Assembly (NCBI RefSeq): GCF_000169455.1
Contig: NZ_AAYC01000014.1
Coordinates: 46,506-110,505, forward strand
Reading direction: 5' to 3'
DNA length: 64,000 nt
DNA from: Roseobacter sp. SK209-2-6
GTDB lineage: Bacteria; Pseudomonadota; Alphaproteobacteria; Rhodobacterales; Rhodobacteraceae
In this document: positions 7,908-16,868 of the stretch, piece by piece
Layout of the letters: each line of letters begins with the position of its first letter
Numbering within the stretch: the stretch's first letter is position 1
The notes under the pieces: model-generated
What the model was told of the DNA's origin: nothing
The model's database searches: none
What the model saw: the letters and a program-made list of their open reading frames with translations, nothing else
Made by a program: the position numbers and the translations under genes

Positions 7908-8687
7908 TCAGGAATCTCTGCGGGTCGAGGCCAGAAAGCCGCGCAGCCGCTCTGATTGGGTATTGCCAAAGACCTCATCGGGTGGGCCCTGCTCTTCAAT
8001 CAGCCCCTGATGCAGGAAGACGACCGTGTCAGAGACGTCTGCCGCGAGGTTCATGTCATGGGTCACAATCATCATGGTGCGCCCCTCTTTGGCGAGGTCC
8101 TGGATAACCTTGATGACTTCTTGCTCCAACTCTGGATCAAGCGCCGAGGTGGGCTCATCAAACAGCAGTGCTTCGGGCTCCATGCACAGAGCGCGGGCAA
8201 TTGCCGCCCTTTGTTGCTGGCCACCCGAGAGCTGGGCTGGATAGACATCGCATTTGTCGCCAATACCGACTTTGTCCAGGTAGTGGCGGGCCTTTTCTTC
8301 GACTTCGGCCTTGTCCCGCCCCAGCACCGTTACCGGTGCTTCCATCACATTCTGCAGGATCGTCATATGGGACCAGAGGTTGAACTGCTGGAAGACCATC
8401 GACAGGTTGGTACGAATACGCAGAACCTGTTTGGCATCTGCCGGGCGCCGCGCCAGTCCCTGGCCGCTCCAAGTGATGGGCTCGCCTTTGAACAGGATTT
8501 CGCCCTGTTGGCTATCTTCCAAAAGGTTGCAGCAACGCAGCAGGGTGGATTTGCCCGAACCAGAAGAGCCGATGAGCGATACCACATCTCCACGGTGGGC
8601 GGTGATGTCAACACCTTTGATAACTTCCAGCTCGCCATAGGATTTATGCAGGCCGCGGATCTCGAGTACAGGTGCCGGATTGGTCAA
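7908..8687 (-). CDS. ABC transporter ATP-binding protein (HisP/GlnQ-like)
   Basis: 259 residues with Walker A GSSGSGKS (40-47), signature LSGGQQQR (153-160), Walker B LLFDEP (174-179) and the switch histidine in MMIVTHDM. An insertion of about 15 residues after the ITWSG motif (QGLARRPADAKQVLR) is characteristic of HisP-type ATPases for basic amino acids. It is the first gene of the four-gene operon, with the binding protein 78 bases downstream. A near-perfect copy of the cluster palindrome lies 46 bases upstream of the start codon, which is the best promoter position for the whole operon. Confidence 0.92.
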   Translation of the reverse strand: MTNPAPVLEIRGLHKSYGELEVIKGVDITAHRGDVVSLIGSSGSGKSTLLRCCNLLEDSQQGEILFKGEPITWSGQGLARRPADAKQVLRIRTNLSMVFQQFNLWSHMTILQNVMEAPVTVLGRDKAEVEEKARHYLDKVGIGDKCDVYPAQLSGGQQQRAAIARALCMEPEALLFDEPTSALDPELEQEVIKVIQDLAKEGRTMMIVTHDMNLAADVSDTVVFLHQGLIEEQGPPDEVFGNTQSERLRGFLASTRRDS

Positions 8688-8732
8688 AGTTGCTTCGCCC
8701 AGTTTAGGAAATTTGCACTAATTGGACCAAAA

Positions 8733-8744
8733 ATTTGATCGAAT
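8733..8744. promoter_or_regulatory. Palindromic operator, copy 3 (ATTTGATCGAAT)
   Basis: Matches copy 1 at 11 of 12 positions and remains nearly symmetric. It lies upstream of the ABC ATPase gene, the promoter-proximal gene of the transporter operon, suggesting co-regulation with the gamma-glutamyl genes. Confidence 0.5.
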
Positions 8745-8757
8745 GCAATGCGTAAAC

Positions 8758-8783
8758 CGGAGGAAATGGAAGGATTTCCTCCG
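8758..8783 (-). terminator. Hairpin after the PhnD-like gene
   Basis: Perfect 10-bp arms (8758-8767, 8774-8783) with a six-base loop, 40 bases downstream of the PhnD-like stop on the minus strand. The T run is poor, so this may be a rho-assisted terminator. Confidence 0.5.
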
Positions 8784-8822
8784 AATTGCGCAAGGGAAGC
8801 TGCGATTGGACCGCGTTCTTGT

Positions 8823-9590
8823 CTAACGACGTGCTTTGATCTTCATCTCGGTGAGAACCGGACCGGGAGGGGTCGGAACCGCGAGATAGTCCGGGGCGGG
8901 AATCAACGCCAGATCCTTAAGATGCAGCCGCGCTCGGCTGTCGCTTTCTAGATCCTGGATGGCAGATTTGATAATCTGAAACAGTGGGCCGGGATCATTT
9001 GTTATTGCGGTGATATAGGGCAGCCCCGGTGTCGCAGAGGTCCAATCCACCTCACAGAGTTGATCGGCAAAATCATCATGCTCGCGGATCAACTCCCATG
9101 TTAGCGCATCCAGAGCTGCGAAATCCGCTTCGCCCTCCAGTACTGCCTGGGCCGATTTGCGATGCCCGCCGGTTTCCAGCAGAGACCCGGGAAGAATATC
9201 GCGGTCCTGCATATGGATCAGTGGCGCCGCCCATCCCGATTGGGACAGCCCTTCATTGTAGGCAAAACACCTGCGGTCGAAATCTCTGAGACGAGGTTTG
9301 CTCCCCTCATTGCGTGCAATGAAAACGCTGCGGTAATACCCCGGAGGGCATCCTTCCAGCCCATAATCAGGTGTTCCGATGAGATTCACCTCGCCATAAA
9401 GCCGTGTTCGGAAAGGGCAGCCACAGGTTTGCGCCAACAGCAGATCCGGCGATTGCCAGGCCTTCCATGGGTCAATATCGCGGTCCAGTTTCTCGGGCCC
9501 TTGGCCCAGAGTGTTGCGGATCTTGGACCAGAAGAGATCATTGTCTTTCTCTAGTTCTGGTCGGTCATACATTCCAAGAAAGGCGATCAA
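8823..9590 (-). CDS. PhnD-like substrate-binding domain protein lacking a signal peptide
   Basis: 255 residues with the fold signature of phosphate/phosphonate periplasmic binding proteins: an early region with AQTCGCPFRTRLYG, a central FDRRCFAYNEGLSQSGWAAP loop, and GEADFAALDALTWEL, the second-domain hinge segment. It starts directly at MIAFLGMYDRPEL with no signal peptide or membrane anchor, so it should stay in the cytoplasm. The CGC motif and the later RRCFAY motif contain cysteines absent from classical PhnD. The start overlaps the stop of the downstream-reading TerB gene by four bases, so it is translationally coupled to the TerB pair. No phosphonate permease or ATPase is nearby. Role unknown; a sensor or carrier for a small ligand is possible. 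Confidence 0.7.
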   Translation of the reverse strand: MIAFLGMYDRPELEKDNDLFWSKIRNTLGQGPEKLDRDIDPWKAWQSPDLLLAQTCGCPFRTRLYGEVNLIGTPDYGLEGCPPGYYRSVFIARNEGSKPRLRDFDRRCFAYNEGLSQSGWAAPLIHMQDRDILPGSLLETGGHRKSAQAVLEGEADFAALDALTWELIREHDDFADQLCEVDWTSATPGLPYITAITNDPGPLFQIIKSAIQDLESDSRARLHLKDLALIPAPDYLAVPTPPGPVLTEMKIKARR

Positions 9591-10027
9591 AGGGTGGCCT
9601 CCGCGCGTTGGCGGGCCTGTGCGCTTTCAACATCGCTGACCCCCAAGAGATTGGAGGATAGGCGCATCAGGGCGTCCTCACTGGAATCACGATGACCATC
9701 AGCCAGAACCACCTGCCACATGGCCTCTACCACGCCAATCCTGTCTTCAAAGGCCACAGCTTCTTTGATAGCCCGGGTAAAACGCACCGTATCCGGCGCT
9801 TCGGCCTCCATCGCTTCGGCCTGCTCCCGCAGAATGATGGCCCCGCCCAGGTCCATGTCAAAGCGGCGGGTGATGATGCGGTCGATACGGTCTTTCTCCG
9901 GCTCTGAGTAATCATGATCGGAACGACCTATACGAACCAACAATGCGGTGAGCGCCAGCTTGGCTCCCTCGTCATTCAGGGGAGCCGCTGCTGGTTCCAG
10001 CAAGCGGGCGAGCAATTCCTTGAACAT
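9587..10027 (-). CDS. TerB-like alpha-helical protein (second of a pair)
   Basis: 146 residues from the preferred ATG, which sits six bases after a G-rich ribosome site and gives the N-terminus MFKELLARLLEP, parallel to its neighbour. An ATG at 10039 is possible and would overlap the previous stop by one base. The repeated helical pattern ALTALLVRIGRSDHDYSEPEKDRIDRIITRRF and EAMWQVVLADGHRDSSEDALMRLSSNLLG, with acidic residues in both helices, is that of the TerB tellurite-resistance family, which binds divalent metal. No other Ter genes are present, so a tellurite phenotype is not implied. It overlaps the PhnD-like gene by four bases and follows its paralogue directly. Confidence 0.78.
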   Translation of the reverse strand: MFKELLARLLEPAAAPLNDEGAKLALTALLVRIGRSDHDYSEPEKDRIDRIITRRFDMDLGGAIILREQAEAMEAEAPDTVRFTRAIKEAVAFEDRIGVVEAMWQVVLADGHRDSSEDALMRLSSNLLGVSDVESAQARQRAEATL

Positions 10028-10038
10028 AGATCCCCCCA

Positions 10039-10500
10039 TTAGGTGTTTTCGGCCTGCGCGGCCAATTTACTTCGTGCGCGAGTGCGGGCTGCTTCATTAT
10101 CGGCGTGAGACAGGCCCATCGCCTTATACGCATCTTCGACGATGCGGATCTCGCCCTCATGTTCGTTGCCATCGGCCAGGACCACTTCCCACAGGGCGTC
10201 CAAAGCAGCCAACCGCTCTTCCAACCCGGTTGTTTCGCGGATCAAGCGCCCAAAGGTATCTGTCTCGGGGGCAGCCATATGCAGCTTTTCGCAGGTGGCG
10301 CGCACCTTGGCTGCTTCAATGGCGTTGTGCTGATAAAGCCGCGCAAGGATGCGATCGATCAGGCTGATCTCTTCCACAAGATAGGCGCGGTCCGACTGCG
10401 CCACCCGCACCAGCAAGGCCCCTAGAGCAAGTTCAGCATCGGGATCGGGCAAGGCCGGTGTTTCAGAGGGCCGAAAGGCCTGGAAAAACTTCTTGAGCAT
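10039..10500 (-). CDS. TerB-like alpha-helical protein (first of a pair)
   Basis: 153 residues from the ATG at 10500; the open frame continues 14 codons upstream without a better ribosome site. The N-terminus MLKKFFQAFRPSETP is basic and may touch the membrane. The core ELALGALLVRVAQSDRAYLVEEISLIDRILARLY and ALWEVVLADGNEHEGEIRIVEDAYKAMG matches TerB and is clearly paralogous to the gene at 9587-10027, suggesting local duplication. Order in the transcript is TerB, TerB, PhnD-like, with overlaps at both junctions. Function is unknown; the acidic TerB helices suggest metal binding. Confidence 0.78.
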   Translation of the reverse strand: MLKKFFQAFRPSETPALPDPDAELALGALLVRVAQSDRAYLVEEISLIDRILARLYQHNAIEAAKVRATCEKLHMAAPETDTFGRLIRETTGLEERLAALDALWEVVLADGNEHEGEIRIVEDAYKAMGLSHADNEAARTRARSKLAAQAENT

Positions 10501-10605
10501 GCTGTCACTATACTCCCAATTGGGCGCTGCAATGCAGGGCAATCTTCGCAGTCCGTCGCCAGGGCGCGGGGTCGTCGCTGAGTCTGAGTGCCGGATGCAC
10601 CCGCA

Positions 10606-10899
10606 TCAGCCATCATAGCCTTCGATGATCTCCATGTCTCCGGTCGCCACCGGATCACGGAGAAGTTTTGCATCCTGATAGGCAATGGAATCATAGCAGG
10701 ATTTTGCGGTTTCAAAATCCTTGAACTCTATGACAACCGTTCTAGCGCGCAGATGACCCTCTCGGATCTCCTTTGACCCACCCCGGATCAGAAAACGCGC
10801 GCCATATTCGGCAAAGGGGGCGGCATTGGCAGACACGTAATCCTTGTAGCGTTCCGCATCGTCTACATCGACATGCGCAACCCAATAGCCCTTTGGCAT
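10606..10899 (-). CDS. DUF1330 domain protein (dimeric ferredoxin-like fold)
   Basis: 97 residues, the usual length for DUF1330. It begins MPKGYWVAHVDVDDAERYKDY, and FLIRGGSKEIREGHLRARTVVIEFKDFETAKSCYDS shows the typical strand-helix order ending in YQDAKLLRDPVATGDMEIIEGYDG. The family forms small alpha/beta barrel dimers, and its biochemical role is not established. It lies 105 bases upstream of the TerB pair on the same strand, so co-transcription is possible but not shown. Start supported by a GGGGGAGAT sequence before the ATG. Confidence 0.85.
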   Translation of the reverse strand: MPKGYWVAHVDVDDAERYKDYVSANAAPFAEYGARFLIRGGSKEIREGHLRARTVVIEFKDFETAKSCYDSIAYQDAKLLRDPVATGDMEIIEGYDG

Positions 10900-11036
10900 G
10901 GCCAGATCTCCCCCAATTTAGTCAAGGCTAAGCTGATACAGTTTGGAGCCAAAGACAATGGTGAGCCTGCAGCCATTTTCCCCTTAAACTATAAAAGCAG
11001 CAGAAAAATTGCCGTAATTCCTTTGTGCTTTCAAAG

Positions 11037-11066
11037 AGGAACGCCCACCAAAAGGCGGGCGTTCCT
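11037..11066 (-). terminator. Terminator after valS
   Basis: 13-bp arms (11037-11049, 11054-11066) with one G-U pair and a four-base loop, 25 bases after the valS stop on the minus strand, followed by CTTTG. Confidence 0.8.
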
Positions 11067-11090
11067 GATGTGCTTTCGATTGGTGGAAAC

Positions 11091-14000
11091 CTAGCCCAGC
11101 TCTTGCAAACGGGCCAGGGCTTCCTTGATCTTGGCCTCTTCCTCTTCGCGCAGAGCGAGGTTTGCGCGGGCTTCTGCCACAACCTCATCGGGTGCGGAGG
11201 CGGTGAATTTGGGGTTGTTCAGACGCCCGCGTAGACCGCCCAGCTCCTTGGCCAGCTTGCCGAGGGTCTTTTCCAGACGTGCCTTTTCGGCACCCACGTC
11301 GATCACATCCGCCAGCGGCAACCCGAAGGAGGCGCCGGGTGCTGCCACAGAAGCGCAGCCCTTGGGGAAGCTCTCGACCTGCTCCAACTCGGTGATGCGG
11401 GCCAGCTTCTGGATCATCGCTTCGTTCTTTTCCCAGGCAGAGCGGGCCTGGTTGGAGAACTCGGTGACGACCATCGGGATCTTGGCGCCCGCAGGCACAT
11501 GCATCTGCGCGCGGGTGGAGCGGATGTTCTCAATCGCGGTGATCACCCAGTTCATCTCGGCGTCCGCATCCGCGTTTACCAGCTCAGCGCCGTAAGTAGG
11601 CCAGTCCTGATGCACCAGCATGTTTTCACGCTTGGCTGTATTGCCCCACAGTTCCTCGGTGATGAAGGGCATGATCGGGTGCAAGAGGATCATGCATTGA
11701 TCCAGGACCCAGCCCAGCGTCTGGCGGGTCTCTGCAATCACCGCTTCATCGTCCGAGTTGAACAGGGGCTTCGAAAGCTCGATATACCAGTCGCAAACCT
11801 TACCCCAGGTAAAGGCATAGAGCGCATTGGCTGCGTCGTTGAAGCGGTAGGCCTCCAGCGCTGCGTCCACTTCCACGCGCACCTTGGCGGTCTCGCCGAT
11901 GATCCACTGGTTCACGGCGGCCTGCGCATCGGGGCAGGTATAGGCCGGAACGTCTGCGTCATAGACCTTGTTGAAATGGGCAAAGTTCACCGCATTCCAC
12001 AGCTTGGTGCCAAAGTTCCGGTACCCCTTGAGGCGTTCCATATCCAGTTTCAGCACGCCGCCAAGTGCGGCCATCGCAGCGGAGGAGAAGCGCAGCGCGT
12101 CGGCGCCGAATTCATCAATGATTTCCAGCGGGTCCACCACGTTGCCGGTGGATTTCGACATCTTCTTGCCTTTTGCGTCGCGCACCAGGCCATGCAGGTA
12201 GACGGTGTCAAACGGGATCTGATCGACCACAGCCAGCTGCATCATCATCATCCGGGCGACCCAGAAGAACAGGATGTCCTGACCGGTGACAAGCGTCGAA
12301 GTTGGGAAGTATTTCTGCATCTCGGCCGTGTCTTCCGGCCAGCCCAGCGTGCCGATGGGCCAAAGGCCGGAGGAGAACCAGGTGTCCAGCACGTCGGGGT
12401 CGCGCCAAACTGGCACAAGCAACCCTTCTCCCAGTTTTGAGGCGATGCCGGAGTTTACTGCAAAACGGAAGCTGTTGATAAGCTCTTCAGCCTCACCGCG
12501 AGATTCTACCTGCACAACTCCAACTTCGCCGTAATACTCAGCCAGTTGTGCAAAAAGATCCTCTTCATTCGCAGCGCAAAAGAAGGCGAGCTCGTCGTTC
12601 GCAACACCATCTGTTGTTTGTAGGCTTGGTCCATACCAAACTGGGATCTGATGGCCCCACCACAGCTGGCGCGAGATGCACCAGGGCTCGATGTTTTCCA
12701 GCCAGTGGTAATAGGTCTTCTCACCGCTTTCCGGCAGGATCTTCACATCGCCATTGCGCACGGCATCAAGCGCCGGGCCGACAACCTTTTCCGCGTCCAC
12801 AAACCACTGGTCGGTCAGCATCGGCTCGATCACAACCTTGGAGCGGTCGCCAAAGGGCTGCATGATCGGCTTGTTCTCGACGTAAGGAACCGTCTCGGTG
12901 ACTTGCGTCTCTTCGCCGTCCTCGCCCTTGACGGTCTTGGTCTCAGAAACCATCACCGCCAGGCCTTCGCTGGTGATCTGCTCGACCACAAGTTTGCGGG
13001 CCTCGAACCGGTCCAACCCGCGCAGCTCATCTGGCACCAGGTTGACGGCGTCGGCTTCATTCTCGGTCAGGGTTTTCTCGCCTTTGGCGACAGACATGGC
13101 GAGGGTGGCAGCGGCATCATAGCTGTCGCCGTCCGCACGCATTGCGCCCTTCATGTCCATCAGGCGGTACATCGGAATGCCGCCGCGCTTGGCGACCTGA
13201 TAGTCGTTGAAATCATGCGCGCCGGTGATCTTCACCGCGCCAGAGCCGAAATCCTTGTCCGGGTACTCATCAGTGATGATCGGGATCAACCGGCGGTGTT
13301 CTTTGGGGCCGACCGGGATTTCGCAGAGTTTGCCCACAATAGGAGCATAGCGCTCGTCCGAGGGGTGCACAGCCACCGCACCGTCGCCCAGCATGGTCTC
13401 GGGGCGGGTGGTGGCGATGGAGATATAGTCACGGGTTTCCCGCAGGGTGACATTGCCGTCTTCGTCTTTCTCGACGTACTCATAAGTGGCGCCGCCTGCC
13501 AGCGGGTATTTGAAGTGCCACATGTGGCCGGCGACCTCGATATTCTCCACCTCAAGGTCGGAAATCGCGGTCTCGAAATGCGGGTCCCAGTTGACCAGCC
13601 GCTTGCCGCGGTAGATCAGCCCCTTGTTGTACATCTCCACAAAGACCTTGATCACGGCATCGTGGAAGTTGGGGGAGTTCTCGTGCCCTGTGCGGGTATC
13701 ACCCTGGGCGCCCGCCATGGTGAAGGCGGTGCGAGAGAAGTCGCACGATGCGCCGAGGCGTTTCAGCTGTTCCACGATGGTGCCGCCGGATTGCTCTTTC
13801 CATTCCCAGACCTTCTCCAGGAATTTTTCACGGCCCAGTTCGGCGCGGGAGGGCTGTTGGCTCTTGGCCAGCTCGCGCTCCACCACCATTTGCGTCGCGA
13901 TGCCTGCGTGGTCGGTGCCCGGCTGCCACAGGGTGTCAAAGCCCTGCATGCGTTTCCAGCGGATCAGGATATCCTGCAGCGTGTTGTTGAAGGCATGGCC

Positions 14001-14162
14001 CATGTGCAATACGCCGGTGACATTCGGCGGCGGGATCATGATGCAATAGGTGGAGGCTTCAGGCTTGGCATTGGCGCCTGCCTTGAAACAGCCGGCCTCT
14101 TCCCAGGCCTTGTAAAGGCGGCTTTCGGCTTCGCCTGCGTTGAATGTCTTTTCCATCGCCAT
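11091..14162 (-). CDS. valS: Valine--tRNA ligase
   Basis: A class Ia aminoacyl-tRNA synthetase of 1023 residues. The HIGH-type motif appears as LHMGH in [14 protein letters not shown] and the second as KMSKS in [11 protein letters not shown]. The CP1 editing domain includes [22 protein letters not shown]. The C-terminus is the tRNA-binding coiled coil ([21 protein letters not shown]). The ATG at 14162 has AGGA eight bases upstream; the longer frame to 14261 would start inside or above the terminator of the next gene, so I reject it. The protein exceeds typical bacterial ValS (about 950 residues), partly because of an insertion of about 45 residues between [11 protein letters not shown] and DVLDTWFSS (DNA about 12416-12640), whose base composition is less GC-rich than its flanks. 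Confidence 0.97.
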   Translation of the reverse strand: MAMEKTFNAGEAESRLYKAWEEAGCFKAGANAKPEASTYCIMIPPPNVTGVLHMGHAFNNTLQDILIRWKRMQGFDTLWQPGTDHAGIATQMVVERELAKSQQPSRAELGREKFLEKVWEWKEQSGGTIVEQLKRLGASCDFSRTAFTMAGAQGDTRTGHENSPNFHDAVIKVFVEMYNKGLIYRGKRLVNWDPHFETAISDLEVENIEVAGHMWHFKYPLAGGATYEYVEKDEDGNVTLRETRDYISIATTRPETMLGDGAVAVHPSDERYAPIVGKLCEIPVGPKEHRRLIPIITDEYPDKDFGSGAVKITGAHDFNDYQVAKRGGIPMYRLMDMKGAMRADGDSYDAAATLAMSVAKGEKTLTENEADAVNLVPDELRGLDRFEARKLVVEQITSEGLAVMVSETKTVKGEDGEETQVTETVPYVENKPIMQPFGDRSKVVIEPMLTDQWFVDAEKVVGPALDAVRNGDVKILPESGEKTYYHWLENIEPWCISRQLWWGHQIPVWYGPSLQTTDGVANDELAFFCAANEEDLFAQLAEYYGEVGVVQVESRGEAEELINSFRFAVNSGIASKLGEGLLVPVWRDPDVLDTWFSSGLWPIGTLGWPEDTAEMQKYFPTSTLVTGQDILFFWVARMMMMQLAVVDQIPFDTVYLHGLVRDAKGKKMSKSTGNVVDPLEIIDEFGADALRFSSAAMAALGGVLKLDMERLKGYRNFGTKLWNAVNFAHFNKVYDADVPAYTCPDAQAAVNQWIIGETAKVRVEVDAALEAYRFNDAANALYAFTWGKVCDWYIELSKPLFNSDDEAVIAETRQTLGWVLDQCMILLHPIMPFITEELWGNTAKRENMLVHQDWPTYGAELVNADADAEMNWVITAIENIRSTRAQMHVPAGAKIPMVVTEFSNQARSAWEKNEAMIQKLARITELEQVESFPKGCASVAAPGASFGLPLADVIDVGAEKARLEKTLGKLAKELGGLRGRLNNPKFTASAPDEVVAEARANLALREEEEAKIKEALARLQELG

Positions 14163-14228
14163 CAGATCGGTCCTGCGTGCATAAAATCGGTTTGATGCCT
14201 CCCATAACGAATAGGGGCGCAAAGGAAA

Positions 14229-14251
14229 AGGGAGTGCGTCTTGCACTCCCT
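14229..14251 (-). terminator. Terminator after the sterol desaturase-type gene
   Basis: Perfect 9-bp arms (14229-14237, 14243-14251), five-base loop, followed on the minus strand by TTTTCCTTT. It separates the hydroxylase from valS and argues against the longest possible valS start. Confidence 0.75.
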
Positions 14252-14304
14252 CTGATGCCACTGCAGATGCGGCGAAATTGACGCTGCCGCTTCCTTGGGT
14301 TGAC

Positions 14305-15309
14305 TTAGCTCATCCAGATCTTGCGGCGGCGCTGCTTGACCATCTCATTCCCGTCTTCGGTGCCGTCATGGAAGGTGTTGAACCACTCGTCCCAGGGCGT
14401 TTCATAGGTGCCATAGTTGCAGTCAAAGAAACGGTGGTGCAGCTGGTGGAAGAAGTCGCCGACCAGGAATTTGGCCTTGTTGCCGAGTTTGAGGTTCTCG
14501 AACCCGGCGTGCGAAGTGGGCGCGCCGATGCCGTGGTGGAACAAAAGGAAGATCGCCAGAACAGGGTGCGAGGGCAAGAGGAAGAAAATCATCGTATCGA
14601 ACATCAGAAAGAAGCTCTCCACCGGGTGCATCGCCAGGCCGGACCAGGGGCCAGTATTGATATTGCGGTGATGCCAGGCGTGCACCTTGGTATAGAGCAC
14701 GCCCACATGCAGCAGCCGGTGCAGCCAGTAGAAATGGAAGCCCGCCCAGATTGGGATGAAGATCGTCATCAGTGTGAATGTGATCGGATTGCCGTCCAAC
14801 GTGATCATGGTGATCCAGCCATTGGCATAGGCGTATAGGATAAAGCTCTCCCAGAAGGTCCAGAAGGTAAGGGCAGGCCCAAGGGTCCAAAACATATTGT
14901 CCCAGACCTGATTTTTGAAGGTAAAGACCTTGGCGCCCTTCATCATCGGGCGCATGTCATAGCGGTATTCGTTCGCTTGCGTGCGGAACTTCCACAGCGC
15001 CAGATGCAGCCCCCCGGCGACGACCATCAGGATGCAGAAGTTGCGCAGCCAGATCTCAAACACCCAGTCCCAGCTAAGCGTCGCGATCCGGTCCAGCGAG
15101 GGGGTGAAGAAATTCCAGGTGATCACGGCAAAAAACAGCAGGAGTGCGCGCAGCGCCAGCGGGTTCCAGCTCTGCAGCAGGTATTTGAGTGAGGCGAGCG
15201 GCTTTATCGGCCAGTCCCAATAGGGGGAGGTCTGGATTGGTAGTGCGGGTGTAAAGTTCCAAATCCGGCGTTTGGCACGTGTAGGCGTTTCGGGGGCGGG
15301 ACTGTTCAT
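14305..15309 (-). CDS. Sterol desaturase / fatty acid hydroxylase family membrane protein
   Basis: 334 residues, an integral membrane di-iron hydroxylase. The histidine clusters are [22 protein letters not shown] and HQLHHRFFD, which give the eight-histidine site that binds two irons. Hydrophobic spans lie around residues 53-68, 90-105, 155-180 and 235-255. The length and final [10 protein letters not shown] tail are ordinary for bacterial members, which hydroxylate or desaturate lipids such as sterols, carotenoids or ornithine lipids. The substrate cannot be decided. It is transcribed divergently from a LysR regulator across 140 bases that carry a strong inverted repeat, so that regulator probably controls it. 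Confidence 0.88.
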   Translation of the reverse strand: MNSPAPETPTRAKRRIWNFTPALPIQTSPYWDWPIKPLASLKYLLQSWNPLALRALLLFFAVITWNFFTPSLDRIATLSWDWVFEIWLRNFCILMVVAGGLHLALWKFRTQANEYRYDMRPMMKGAKVFTFKNQVWDNMFWTLGPALTFWTFWESFILYAYANGWITMITLDGNPITFTLMTIFIPIWAGFHFYWLHRLLHVGVLYTKVHAWHHRNINTGPWSGLAMHPVESFFLMFDTMIFFLLPSHPVLAIFLLFHHGIGAPTSHAGFENLKLGNKAKFLVGDFFHQLHHRFFDCNYGTYETPWDEWFNTFHDGTEDGNEMVKQRRRKIWMS

Positions 15310-15423
15310 GTCTCGTCTCTCACTCTGGCTGAAATTGGGGAGGCTGCGCTGGACGCATCTCTGTTCGCTGGCAGTAGCCTAAGCCGAGGGCAGAATTTTC
15401 CAGCATGGTATGTCTTGCAGGTA

Positions 15424-15444
15424 AGGCTAAGTTTTGCTTAGCCT
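15424..15444. promoter_or_regulatory. Inverted-repeat operator next to the LysR gene
   Basis: Perfect 8-bp arms AGGCTAAG and CTTAGCCT separated by TTTTG, five bases before the LysR ATG at 15450. An AGGCTA half-site on the other strand lies near 15374-15379. The dyad with an AT-rich centre fits a LysR-type recognition site, and its position over the ribosome-binding region suggests autorepression. Confidence 0.55.
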
Positions 15445-15449
15445 GGACC

Positions 15450-16358
15450 ATGACAACCCGTATTCCTTCACTGAACTGGCTGCGAGTCTTTGAAGCAGCC
15501 GCCCGCACCGAGAGCTTTGCCAAAGCCGCCGCGCAGTTGAACATGTCAGCGGCAGCGGTCAGCCAGCAGGTGAAGGCACTGGAAACGCAGCTCGGCACGC
15601 CCTTGTTTCAGCGCCATGCCCATGCGGTCACCCTGACCGAGGCGGGGCGGGCCTATCTGCCATCGGTGCAGCAGTCCCTGCTGATGCTGGAGACCGCGAC
15701 AACCGGGCTGTTCGGCGAGAGCCGCGAACAGCGGCTTTTTGTTCAATCGGTGCTGTTGTTTGCCCATGGGGTGCTGGCGCCTGGGCTGGCAGAGTTTCAG
15801 GCCCTGCATCCGCAGATTAATCTGGCGCTGAGCACCGGCAATATGGCCACGGATTTTGCCAATCGATTTGCTGATCTGCAGATCGTCTTTGGCAATCCCA
15901 ATCTCTTTGGCAGTGAAGGGGATGAGCTGATGCGCGAAGTGCTCTTTCCGGTGGCGCTGCCAGAGATCGCAGCGCAGATCCAGTCGCCGCAGGATCTGAT
16001 GAAGTTCACCCTGATCGAGGTCTCCACCCATCGTGCCAGCTGGGTGCATCTCTTTGAGGAGCAGCGTCTGCCTCATGGGCAGGCGCGTTATTTCTTTGCG
16101 GATAACTCCCTCATGGCAGCGGAGCTGGCAGCGCAGGGGCTGGGCGTGGCACTGGCGCGTGCGCCTGCATCTGATGCGGTAATGCAAAGATCAGGCCTGG
16201 TGCCCTGCCTGCCAGAGATTTCGGTGCCGGGGCAGGAGGCTTATCATCTGATCTACCCCGATGGCAGCGCCTTGCGCCCGGCTGCCAAGCGGTTCAGGGA
16301 GTGGCTGTTGGATTTTGTGCGGACGGTTGGAAGCCGATTAGCTGAGGGCAGCGCCTGA
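15450..16358 (+). CDS. LysR family transcriptional regulator (GcvA-like)
   Basis: 302 residues. The winged helix-turn-helix occupies residues 6-65, with SFAKAAAQLNMSAAAVSQQVKALE as the recognition helices. The effector domain begins near residue 90. The phrase RIPSLNWLRVFEAAARTESF is typical of the GcvA/AmpR branch. I start at ATG 15450 because it gives the family N-terminus; a frame open to 15405 adds 15 residues unlike the family and would run through the operator. Divergent from the sterol desaturase-type gene, which is its most likely target. The ligand is unknown. Confidence 0.9.
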   Translation: MTTRIPSLNWLRVFEAAARTESFAKAAAQLNMSAAAVSQQVKALETQLGTPLFQRHAHAVTLTEAGRAYLPSVQQSLLMLETATTGLFGESREQRLFVQSVLLFAHGVLAPGLAEFQALHPQINLALSTGNMATDFANRFADLQIVFGNPNLFGSEGDELMREVLFPVALPEIAAQIQSPQDLMKFTLIEVSTHRASWVHLFEEQRLPHGQARYFFADNSLMAAELAAQGLGVALARAPASDAVMQRSGLVPCLPEISVPGQEAYHLIYPDGSALRPAAKRFREWLLDFVRTVGSRLAEGSA

Positions 16359-16372
16359 GCCAGGGTGGGCGC

Positions 16373-16394
16373 TGCCCGGCCTACCGGCCGGGCA
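16373..16394. terminator. Bidirectional hairpin between convergent regulator genes
   Basis: Perfect 9-bp GC-rich arms (16373-16381, 16386-16394) and a TACC loop, midway between the LysR and Lrp stops. No clear T run on either side. Confidence 0.55.
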
Positions 16395-16419
16395 ATTCAG
16401 TGATGCGCTGGGAAAACGA

Positions 16420-16854
16420 CTACCCGGTCCTGTCCAGCTTGGTGGCCAGATGGATCAGGCTCTCCGAGGACCGCACTCCGCGCGCGCCAGCTATATGGTC
16501 GATGGTCTCGTCCAGCTCGGCTGTGCTTTGCGCCACCACCTGCGCCAGCAGGTCAAACCGCCCGGATGTGGTATGCACCACCTCCACTCCGGGCAGGCTG
16601 CGCAGCCGGGCAAGGACCTCGGGCCCGGAGCGCGGCTCTATCGACATCAGCACTGTGGCTTGCAGAGGTGGACGGGCCGTCGCAGAGGCCCGCAAGGTAT
16701 AGCCAACAATGGCGCCGGTGTTTTCCAGGCGTTCCAGCCGCGCCTGAACCGTAGTGCGGGCCAGCCCCAGCGCGCGCGCAAGGTCAGAGACCGAACGGCG
16801 CGCGTTCTCCCGCAGCAGGGTCATCAGTTTCTGGTCAATCTCGTCGATATTCAT
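16420..16854 (-). CDS. Lrp/AsnC family transcriptional regulator
   Basis: 144 residues. An N-terminal helix-turn-helix (MNIDEIDQKLMTLLRENARR, then SVSDLARALGLARTTVQARLERLE) is followed by the RAM ligand domain, whose core here is PEVLARLRSLPGVEVVHTTSGRFDLLAQV. The length is ordinary for single-domain Lrp proteins, which form octamers and sense amino acids. It is divergent from a type III PLP decarboxylase, and a perfect inverted repeat sits in the 90-base gap, so it very likely controls that gene and itself. An amino acid related to lysine, ornithine or diaminopimelate is the likely effector. Confidence 0.93.
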   Translation of the reverse strand: MNIDEIDQKLMTLLRENARRSVSDLARALGLARTTVQARLERLENTGAIVGYTLRASATARPPLQATVLMSIEPRSGPEVLARLRSLPGVEVVHTTSGRFDLLAQVVAQSTAELDETIDHIAGARGVRSSESLIHLATKLDRTG

Positions 16855-16868
16855 GTGACTCTTCGCAA

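Noticed and set aside
9587..10500. Tellurite resistance operon
   Set aside because: Only TerB-like proteins are present; TerC, TerD and TerZ homologues are absent.
14163..14261. Longer valS start adding 33 residues
   Set aside because: It would start upstream of the terminator of the preceding gene, and the extra residues are not family-like.
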